This document shows, one piece after another, positions 22,056 to 27,142 of a stretch of 28,963 nucleotides of DNA. The number at the start of each line of letters is the position of its first letter. Position 1 is the first letter of the stretch. The position numbers and the translations under genes were made by a program. Source of the stretch: a virus; the IMG/VR virus record IMGVR_UViG_3300046000_004265, positions 1 to 28,963 of that record; one strand, written 5' to 3'. A model generated the notes under the pieces. That model worked only from the letters and a program-made list of their open reading frames with translations. It was not told the DNA's origin and did no database searches.

Positions 22056-22577
22056 TTAAAATATAAATAATTTACCATTTTCAGTGAATTGACATTCATT
22101 ATTGTCAAAATGGTCGGCTAAAAATTCGTCTGAGAATAAATATTCGTATTCAAATTGCAATAATTTCCAATATTCTTGCAATACGTCTTTTTGGAATTGG
22201 TATTCCAAATCGTTTAATTCTGCTTCTAATTCGTCTTCTTTTATTGGAGCTCCGTCAACAAATTCATAAGAGTCGCAAATTTGAAGCCTATCTTTTAAAA
22301 ATGCAGAAGCTAAATTATTCATATTTGTACCTTCTCCGAATTCATCTTCTAATTTTTCGGCTACTTCTATTTCTGACCATATAAATTCACCTTCTATTTT
22401 TTGCCCTCGGTCAAGGTCAAATCCTGTCAATCTTATGCCGTTTTCTTTCGCATTGTAGAAGGTATCTTCGTGCCAATAATCAGATATTCCCAATTCTCGG
22501 TATTTGTTTAATGCAAATTCCTTTGCTTTTTCGTTTAATTCACTAAATAAAAATGTTGTAATTGTTTGTGTGTTCAT
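22056..22577 (-). CDS. Conserved phage hypothetical protein, 173 aa (ELNEKAKEFAL family)
   Basis: This 173 aa acidic protein has FLFSELNEKAKEFALNKYRE near the N-terminus, then WHEDTFYNAKENGIRLTGFD, DLDRGQKIEGEF and later QFQKDVLQEYWKLLQFEYEY. The combination 'F-x-E-L-x-E-x-A-K-x-x-A ... Y-R ... W-x-[DE] ... D-A-K' is shared by many phage and plasmid proteins of unknown function, recognised from memory. It may have an anti-host role because of its acidity and early position, but this is a guess. Confidence 0.7.
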   Translation of the reverse strand: MNTQTITTFLFSELNEKAKEFALNKYRELGISDYWHEDTFYNAKENGIRLTGFDLDRGQKIEGEFIWSEIEVAEKLEDEFGEGTNMNNLASAFLKDRLQICDSYEFVDGAPIKEDELEAELNDLEYQFQKDVLQEYWKLLQFEYEYLFSDEFLADHFDNNECQFTENGKLFIF

Positions 22578-22599
22578 TTTGTAGGTATTAAAAGGTTAA

Positions 22600-22914
22600 T
22601 TAATCTTCGCATTCTAAAGAATAGGTATCAAAGTTTTCGGCTTCTTCGTATGTTTCAAAGAAGTGCTCTTCTCCATTCTTCATATTAGTTACTAAATATT
22701 CCACGTCTCTTCCGAGCATAGAACAAATAGAAACGCCATTTTCAAGAGCTATATAAACATATCCCGAATTAGGATTAAAGCCTATGCCGTCTTCTAATAT
22801 CTCTTCACCTATTGACGCATAAGCCTCAAATATCTTCGACATACCTAATGCCTCTAAATAACATAATGAATGCGAATCAAAGCCGTTAATTGTAATTTGT
22901 TGAATGTTTCTCAT
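22600..22914 (-). CDS. Hypothetical protein, 104 aa
   Basis: This 104 aa acidic protein begins MRNIQQITINGFDSHSLCYL. It alternates strands and helices and ends in a Glu-rich stretch (FFETYEEAENFDTYSLECED). It is encoded early in the - strand operon. No family is recognised. Confidence 0.55.
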   Translation of the reverse strand: MRNIQQITINGFDSHSLCYLEALGMSKIFEAYASIGEEILEDGIGFNPNSGYVYIALENGVSICSMLGRDVEYLVTNMKNGEEHFFETYEEAENFDTYSLECED

Positions 22915-22925
22915 TTTATTTATTT

Positions 22926-23180
22926 TTAGTGTGTTTTTAATATTGTATTCCCTTGTTCGTTAATTATGTCTATTTCCTCCATCTCTTTTAATGAATCGTA
23001 AACATATACAAAGTCAGTAAGGTTTTCGAATAGTTCGCCTTTGTGGTACATATCGACTGCTAATTGGTCGGCTTCATCTTGTGAAGTAGCTTCAATTATT
23101 TTAATGCTACTTGTCCAAATAGTACAAAGTTGGTCAACTTGTACCTTGAATTCCTTTGTTTGTGTTTGTGTGTTTGTCAT
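22926..23180 (-). CDS. Hypothetical protein, 84 aa
   Basis: This 84 aa acidic protein (MTNTQTQTKEFKVQVDQLCT at the start) has strands then a helix with the pattern ATSQDEADQLAVDMYHKGE. It is 11 bases from each neighbour. It may be an early protein; function is unknown. Confidence 0.55.
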   Translation of the reverse strand: MTNTQTQTKEFKVQVDQLCTIWTSSIKIIEATSQDEADQLAVDMYHKGELFENLTDFVYVYDSLKEMEEIDIINEQGNTILKTH

Positions 23181-23191
23181 TTTGTTAGGTT

Positions 23192-23302
23192 TTATTTGTT
23201 TTTGTTATCTAATGATTCTAATAATGTTTTGATGAATGCCCAAACTAAAACAGCTGTAATGCTTACTAAGATAGCTTCGGCAATTGTTATATACTCATTC
23301 AT
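23192..23302 (-). CDS. Micro membrane protein, 36 aa
   Basis: An ATG at 23302 opens 36 codons: MNEYITIAEAILVSITAVLV then WAFIKTLLESLDNKNK. It has one hydrophobic span of about 18 residues and a short charged tail. Its start lies one base after the stop of another tiny membrane protein gene. Both precede the first larger early gene. Missed by a 60-codon cutoff. Function unknown. Confidence 0.6.
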   Translation of the reverse strand: MNEYITIAEAILVSITAVLVWAFIKTLLESLDNKNK

Positions 23303-23303
23303 A

Positions 23304-23411
23304 CTATTTATTTTTATAGGTTAATGATAAGATAAGACGGCCAATGTTGAATAAGAAAGTAGCAAACAAAACTATTTGCACTACTTGTAAAGCTGTTGAA
23401 ATTGTTTCCAT
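23304..23411 (-). CDS. Micro membrane protein, 35 aa
   Basis: An ATG at 23411 (leader acctttaccaaATG) opens 35 codons: METISTALQVVQIVLFATFL then FNIGRLILSLTYKNK. One membrane span is clear and the end (NK) resembles that of its downstream neighbour. This appears to be the first gene of the - strand early operon. The pair might form a membrane complex; no family is known. Confidence 0.6.
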   Translation of the reverse strand: METISTALQVVQIVLFATFLFNIGRLILSLTYKNK

Positions 23412-23479
23412 TTGGTAAAGGTTTTATTTTGTGTTTGTCATTATTGACAGAGTAAAGATATGCACAAATATTAAATAAA

Positions 23480-23487
23480 CAAAAATA
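23480..23487 (-). promoter_or_regulatory. Candidate early promoter -7 element (TATTTTTG on - strand)
   Basis: The - strand sequence TATTTTTG matches TAnnTTTG and lies about 70 nt upstream of the 35-aa gene. No clear -33 TTG was found at the usual distance. Confidence 0.3.
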
Positions 23488-23565
23488 ATAGTAAATATTT
23501 TTAAATTATTTTGGTACATATTTAGACCAATGGTAAAGAAACTTTACTAACTTTTATTTGGTCGT

Positions 23566-23670
23566 ATACATTATATAATGTATTATATATTATATACTAT
23601 ATTATATAATATATACTATATTATTTAATTAATACTATATTCTATAATAAATAATAAATAGTATATTATA
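23566..23670. repeat. A/T-only repeat tract with 19-bp-spaced TACTATATT
   Basis: The tract is almost wholly A and T. TACTATATT occurs at 23595, 23614 and 23633, exactly 19 bp apart, and the longer TATATACTATATTAT occurs at 23591 and 23610. Two perfect palindromes are present: ATACATTATATAATGTAT (23566-23583) and TATATTATATAATATA (23598-23613). It could be a DNA-unwinding element, an operator array or a promoter cluster. Confidence 0.6.
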
Positions 23671-23935
23671 TACGGACTACTTTACCAACTATATTGAATT
23701 TGTGTTAGTTATCTTTTATAGTGGTGTGGGTTATGTTATGCGATTGAGACAGTAACAAATTGTATATAAAATAAAGTACTTAAACAGTACCAATAACTAA
23801 CCTATTTAACATAATACTAATTATAAGACAATTTTGTACTTGATTAACAGACGATTAAATATTATATATTTATACCATATACCCCCTACCCACTTTATTC
23901 GTACAACGAAAGTTTTCGTACCCTTGTGCCTCTCA

Positions 23936-23943
23936 TATTTTTG
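23936..23943 (+). promoter_or_regulatory. Candidate -7 element (TATTTTTG)
   Basis: This matches TAnnTTTG upstream of the tRNA-like segment on the + strand. The expected -33 position reads TTTTCG, a poor match, so support is low. Confidence 0.25.
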
Positions 23944-23990
23944 ATATAAAACATTGTTTTCACAAATTTTAATATTTGATATATATGTTG

Positions 23991-23998
23991 TAGCTTTG
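23991..23998 (+). promoter_or_regulatory. Candidate -7 element (TAGCTTTG)
   Basis: This matches TAnnTTTG. A transcript from it would begin about 30 nt before the tRNA-like segment and cover it and the packaging operon. No good -33 TTG is seen. Confidence 0.35.
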
Positions 23999-24036
23999 AC
24001 TGCTCCGCTATGGTCTCAGTATCATAGCTCAATGGA

Positions 24037-24109
24037 ATCTCGTTAGCTCAATTGGTCAAGAGCCCATCATAGTAGATGGAGTGTGTAGGTTCGAGTCCTT
24101 CACGAGATG
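24037..24109 (+). tRNA. tRNA-like element with non-canonical anticodon arm
   Basis: The acceptor stem ATCTCGT/ACGAGAT (24037-24043, 24102-24108) is a perfect 7 bp. The D stem GCTC/GAGC encloses a GG-containing loop. The T arm has the TTCGAGT loop with a 5-bp stem containing one T-T mismatch (24085-24101), and a 5-nt variable region fits. The anticodon stem CCATC/GATGG leaves a 6-nt loop (ATAGTA) with no base 26; if T70 is U33 the anticodon reads AGT, which is unusual in bacteria. The 3' end continues GCA, not CCA. It may be a decayed or specialised tRNA, or an attachment-site-like remnant. Confidence 0.5.
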
Positions 24110-24182
24110 CAAAGGTTTGACCATTTAAAGCTATTGGATTGAATCGGTAGTGTCCTTGAAGATGGTATCTTAAATTGATGTT

Positions 24183-24377
24183 ATGAGAGATACAATTGGT
24201 AAGAGGATATATAGATGCAAGTGTGGTACTTCATTGGAGGAGTATGTCTGGAGCAGCAAATTAGCTGCTACTCAATTTTGCTGTGTTAATTGTGGTAAGA
24301 TACTTGGATTTATAAATATCATTGTAAAAAGGACTGCACAGTCAGCAGCGATTAGAACGCCAACCAAAAACCGATAA
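24183..24377 (+). CDS. Small zinc-ribbon protein
   Basis: This 64 aa protein has four Cys in two knuckles: RCKCG (Cys12, Cys14) and CCVNCG (Cys33/34, Cys37), which fits a treble-clef or ribbon zinc site. A basic tail (KRTAQSAAIRTPTKNR) follows. It is the first gene of the + strand packaging unit, close to the tRNA-like element. Such proteins usually bind DNA or RNA or other proteins. The leader is atgttATG rather than the usual A-rich one. Confidence 0.65.
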   Translation: MRDTIGKRIYRCKCGTSLEEYVWSSKLAATQFCCVNCGKILGFINIIVKRTAQSAAIRTPTKNR

Positions 24378-24459
24378 TATGTTTATATTTTTAGGAGATT
24401 TTGGATGCAGGAAATCAATTCCTACGCCACCGCCAATTTCACAACCAAAAACAAAAATT

Positions 24460-24648
24460 ATGGAACCACACAAAGTAAGATTAATGATTGAACAAGAACA
24501 ACTTATTGAAAAGTTGAATAAATTAGAATGGGTGATTAATTCTACTTTATTTGAAACATTTGATGATAAAAGTAAAATATTATTACCAATACAATATAAG
24601 GCAATGCTAACATATTTAGAATGTTTAGAACAAAGAATAAAATTATAA
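24460..24648 (+). CDS. crAss001_48-related small helical protein
   Basis: From ATG at 24460, after an ideal A-rich leader (acaaccaaaaacaaaaattATG), it encodes 62 aa: MEPHKVRLMIEQEQLIEKLN, KLEWVINSTLFETFDDKSKI then LLPIQYKAMLTYLECLEQRI. A longer frame from 24379 adds 27 residues of low quality (PTPPPISQPK). The pattern R-x-x-x-E-x-x-x-L-x-x-K-[IL]-x-K-L ... LL-x-x-Q-x-x-A-M-x-x-Y-x-x-x-L-x-x-R-I is that of a widespread phage family I know as crAss001_48-related. Its function is unknown. It sits one base before the small terminase. Confidence 0.6.
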   Translation: MEPHKVRLMIEQEQLIEKLNKLEWVINSTLFETFDDKSKILLPIQYKAMLTYLECLEQRIKL

Positions 24649-24649
24649 T

Positions 24650-25186
24650 ATGAACGCAGAGTTTAAGGACATAACGAAAGAAGCATTTATCATTGCTTAC
24701 CGAGAGAATTTTGGAAATATTACTATAGCTTGTCAAGCGTGTGGTATTAGCAGAACGATGTACCAAGGATGGATGAAGAATGATATGGAGTTTAAAAAGA
24801 CTTTGGCTGAAATAGAACCAGAGGAGATTATGCTTGACTGGGGGGAGCACAAGTTAATGGAGAGGGTTACAAAGGGAGATACCCTGGCCACTATGTTTCT
24901 TTTAAAGACTAAAGGCAAGAGAAGAGGTTACATTGAAAAAACTGAGGTGGCCCATGAAGGCGATGTGGTCAAGCAAATTACGGTCAACGTAGTGAAGCCG
25001 TCAGAATTGCCTAACTTGCAGAAGCAACTTGATGGAGATGAGAATATAATAAATTTCGATACTCAGAAAGATAACAGCTTTACTGTTCCAGCCACATTGG
25101 CTAGTGAGATACCAGAGATTCCGTTATATGACCATGATAAAGGCGAGTTGCTTGATATGAATGACCAGGATGAGTACGAAGAGTAG
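24650..25186 (+). CDS. terS: Terminase small subunit
   Basis: This 178 aa protein has a helix-turn-helix near the N-terminus (NITIACQACGISRTMYQGWM, about residues 23-42), typical of small terminases that recognise the packaging site. A helical oligomerisation part follows (EIMLDWGEHKLMERVTKGDT then LATMFLLKTKGKRRGY), and an acidic C-terminal tail (ELLDMNDQDEYEE) suited to contact with the large subunit. The large subunit gene lies about 780 nt downstream rather than adjacent, which is unusual. Family-specific assignment would need a profile search. Confidence 0.8.
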   Translation: MNAEFKDITKEAFIIAYRENFGNITIACQACGISRTMYQGWMKNDMEFKKTLAEIEPEEIMLDWGEHKLMERVTKGDTLATMFLLKTKGKRRGYIEKTEVAHEGDVVKQITVNVVKPSELPNLQKQLDGDENIINFDTQKDNSFTVPATLASEIPEIPLYDHDKGELLDMNDQDEYEE

Positions 25187-25191
25187 TTATC

Positions 25192-25249
25192 GCTCAAATA
25201 AAGTTGCTTTATAGTGCAACTTGAGCCGTAAATGAACGATAAACGGCTC
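25192..25249 (+). repeat. Two mutually exclusive hairpins after terS
   Basis: GCTCAA (25192-25197) pairs with TTGAGC (25221-25226), enclosing GTTGC/GCAAC (25203-25207/25216-25220). The alternative GAGCCGT (25223-25229) pairs with ACGGCTC (25243-25249). Both use the GAGC at 25223-25226. Confidence 0.6.
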
Positions 25250-25302
25250 ATTACTGATTGATAAAGTTTTCTATTGGTAAACTTGTAACCAAAATGGGAA
25301 CT

Positions 25303-25364
25303 ATATTTCTAATCTGCATGAATTTTACAAAATATTCATGCAATAGTTTACAAATTAGAAATAT
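25303..25364. repeat. Nested 11-bp and 8-bp inverted repeats
   Basis: ATATTTCTAAT (25303) and ATTAGAAATAT (25354) are perfect complements. Inside, GCATGAAT (25316) pairs with ATTCATGC (25334) around a 10-nt loop. The right side has a 12-nt unpaired spacer. Confidence 0.75.
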
Positions 25365-25429
25365 ATGTCCAGTTTTTGATACTAAAAACATGACATTTGC
25401 CAAAGTCGGTAATTATTTTCAGCCAAAGT

Positions 25430-25484
25430 CCGAATTAGTGTCACAAATTTTCCATTATCTGTGACATAGTTAGGAGTAATTCGG
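25430..25484. repeat. Nested 8-bp and 7-bp inverted repeats
   Basis: CCGAATTA (25430) pairs with TAATTCGG (25477), enclosing TGTCACA (25439) and TGTGACA (25460). The right side has a 10-nt spacer, giving the same layout as the element at 25303. Confidence 0.65.
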
Positions 25485-25491
25485 TTATATC

Positions 25492-25522
25492 TTGTAACAT
25501 ATAAAGGGCAGATTTGTTACAA
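25492..25522. repeat. 8-bp inverted repeat
   Basis: TTGTAACA (25492-25499) is perfectly complementary to TGTTACAA (25515-25522) around 15 nt. Confidence 0.6.
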
Positions 25523-25566
25523 AATGGGTGCAAATGAATATAAATGGGTAGTAATACTACTACTAT

Positions 25567-25638
25567 TATCAAAAAATGTAAACTGTTCAAGTTTTGATAG
25601 TGTTCACGAGCCATGAACAAGCCTAATAAGTGAACAGT
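25567..25638. repeat. Interleaved inverted repeats, pseudoknot-like
   Basis: TATCAAAA (25567-25574) pairs with TTTTGATA (25592-25599), while ACTGTTCA (25582-25589) in its loop pairs with TGAACAGT (25631-25638). TGTTCA/TGAACA (25601-25606/25614-25619) lies inside the latter. Confidence 0.6.
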
Positions 25639-25792
25639 CCGCTATAATCGGACAAATCCCCAAATTGATATGATATTGGTGTACGTAATCACTAAAATCT
25701 TGTTGTACCAAAATTATAGTTTTGTACGTATAATAGCCGTACACTTGTTATACTTTTATGTATTAAAGTAACATAATACACTTATTCGTACG

Positions 25793-25888
25793 ATAAAGTG
25801 CCATAAAACGCACAAATGCACATCATATTGTGCAATTAATGACACATTATGCCATCATTAGTGTCAAATAATGCACTTTATGGTGCAT
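25793..25888. repeat. Branched inverted repeats rich in TGCAC/GTGCA
   Basis: ATAAAGTGC (25793-25801) pairs with GCACTTTAT (25873-25881). It encloses TGCACA/TGTGCA (25817/25829) and TGACAC/GTGTCA (25840/25861), a three-way layout. ATGCAC/GTGCAT (25871/25883) overlaps the right arm. Confidence 0.6.
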
Positions 25889-25967
25889 ATATCCTACGTT
25901 GTTATAAAACCAAAAAGTACTAACTTCGTTTTACCAATCCAGATTTTTTAATTTTTTCCCATGTCCT

Positions 25968-27104
25968 ATGAACGTAACTACCAACATCGTTTTCGAGATA
26001 CTACAAAACAGCCAAAAGAAAATATCTGTTATGCAAGGCGGAACAAGGTCTGGCAAAACATACAATGTCTTGACCTGGTTTATAGTCAAACTGTTGCAAG
26101 AAAAGGGAAAAACGCTGACTATCTGCCGTTCCTCGCTGCCGTCTATCAAAGGCTCCGTAATGAGAGACTTTGTAGAGATACTGTCGAAATATGGTTTATA
26201 CTCAGAGGAAAAACACAACAAGTCAGAAAATCTTTACTTCTTAGGGGGAAACGTAGTAGAGTTCGTATCTACCGACCAACCTCAAAAGATAAGGGGTCGA
26301 AAAAGGAACTACTTGTTTATAAACGAGGCCAACGAAGTTAACTACGAATCTTGGATGCAGTTAGCATTAAGAACGACAGAAAAGATAGTTATTGACTATA
26401 ATCCATCAGATTACTATTCTTGGATATATGATAAGGTGCTTACTAGGGAAGATGCTGATTTTACCATCACAACCTATAAAGACAATCCATTCCTTGAGAA
26501 ATCATTGGTGGAAGAGATTGAAAGATTAAAGGATGCTGACCATGAATATTGGAGAGTTTACGGTTTAGGCGAAAGAGCAATATCAGAAGCAACTATTTAT
26601 ACCCATTGGAAACGCAGACGAAACTTCCCAGAAGGAGGGGAAATATTTTATGGACTGGATTTTGGCTACAACAATCAAACCGCACTGGTACGTATCAAAC
26701 ACTTCGACAATGAGATTTTCGTGGAACAACTTATCTACGAAACTAAAATGTCCACTTCGTTACTTATCGATAGGTTAAAGGCATTTGGCTTTGACAAGCG
26801 AACTGAGATATTCGCAGATGCTGCTGAGCCCAAGACTATCGCTGAGGTTAATAAGGCAGGGTTGAGCCTTAAACTGGCCATTAAAGATGTTTTTGCTGGT
26901 ATCAACAAGGTAAAGTCGTTCCCATTGATAATTAAAAGCGATTCCTTAGATTTGTTAGATGAAGTAAAGAACTATAAGTGGAAAACAGATAACGATGGCA
27001 ACACGTTAGATGAACCAGTTAAGTTTAGAGACCATTTGATGGATGCCATGAGGTATGCCATATATACTAAATTTGCCAAACCGAAAAGAGGTTGGGTGGT
27101 ATAG
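25968..27104 (+). CDS. terL: Terminase large subunit
   Basis: This 378 aa protein has the ATPase and nuclease halves of a large terminase. Walker A is GGTRSGKT (residues 24-31), Walker B region YLFINEAN (about 115-122) with Glu120 as the likely catalytic base, and the coupling segment VIDYNPSDYYSW. The nuclease domain has the acidic triad of the RNase H-like fold: GLDFGYNNQTALV with Asp230, IFADAAEPKTI with Asp283, and a final DHLMDAMRY. It motors phage DNA into the prohead and cuts the ends. Length is at the short end of the family. The Walker B acidic pair is Asn-Glu rather than Asp-Glu. It lies downstream of a long structured gap. Confidence 0.93.
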   Translation: MNVTTNIVFEILQNSQKKISVMQGGTRSGKTYNVLTWFIVKLLQEKGKTLTICRSSLPSIKGSVMRDFVEILSKYGLYSEEKHNKSENLYFLGGNVVEFVSTDQPQKIRGRKRNYLFINEANEVNYESWMQLALRTTEKIVIDYNPSDYYSWIYDKVLTREDADFTITTYKDNPFLEKSLVEEIERLKDADHEYWRVYGLGERAISEATIYTHWKRRRNFPEGGEIFYGLDFGYNNQTALVRIKHFDNEIFVEQLIYETKMSTSLLIDRLKAFGFDKRTEIFADAAEPKTIAEVNKAGLSLKLAIKDVFAGINKVKSFPLIIKSDSLDLLDEVKNYKWKTDNDGNTLDEPVKFRDHLMDAMRYAIYTKFAKPKRGWVV

Positions 27105-27117
27105 GTTAAAAATTTGT

Positions 27118-27125
27118 TACTTTTG
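27118..27125 (+). promoter_or_regulatory. Candidate -7 promoter element before portal (TACTTTTG)
   Basis: This matches TAnnTTTG just after the terL stop, with a TTG (27092-27094) 23 nt upstream. The downstream sequence TTTGTAAAAATA is nearly the same as that after the candidate promoter at 3146, which supports a shared promoter type. Confidence 0.45.
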
Positions 27126-27142
27126 TAAAAATATCATATAGC

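Larger units (their letters stand above)
23412..24182. other. Divergent intergenic control region, about 770 nt
   Basis: No credible protein gene lies here. It separates the - strand early operon from the + strand packaging operon. It holds a GTAAAG aaa CTTTAC palindrome (23533-23547) with a further CTTTACC at 23680, an almost pure A/T tract (about 23566-23670), an 8-bp inverted repeat TTAGTTAT/ATAACTAA (23705 and 23793), an ACGAAA/TTTCGT hairpin near 23907, candidate -7 elements on both strands, and a tRNA-like segment at 24037. Confidence 0.6.
25187..25967. other. Gene-free region with dense nested inverted repeats between terS and terL
   Basis: No protein gene is supported here; a 68-codon frame at 25258 runs through hairpin arms. 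At least ten perfect or near-perfect inverted repeats of 6-11 bp are packed into 700 nt, many nested or mutually exclusive. They include an 11-bp stem (25303-25313/25354-25364) around an 8-bp stem. The region may be a structured RNA or a multi-site DNA element such as a packaging site, origin or operator cluster. Separate elements are listed in the findings. Confidence 0.7.

Noticed and set aside
23566-23670. CRISPR array
   Set aside because: The repeats are 9-15 bp, nearly all A/T and with a 19-bp period; no CRISPR-like repeats, unique spacers or cas genes are present.
24110-24182. Second tRNA downstream of the tRNA-like element
   Set aside because: GAATCGG recalls a T arm, but no matching acceptor or anticodon stem could be paired.
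24379-24459. N-terminal extension of the crAss001_48-like gene
   Set aside because: The extension is Pro-rich low-quality sequence, and the ATG at 24460 follows an ideal A-rich leader and starts the conserved helix.
25258-25464. 68-codon + strand frame between terS and terL
   Set aside because: It runs through hairpin arms, has Cys/Phe/Ile-rich random-looking composition and no A-rich leader, so it is more likely chance.
25961-26341. 126-codon frame overlapping the start of terL
   Set aside because: TerL in another frame has clear Walker motifs; this frame has shadow-like Arg/Gln-rich composition.
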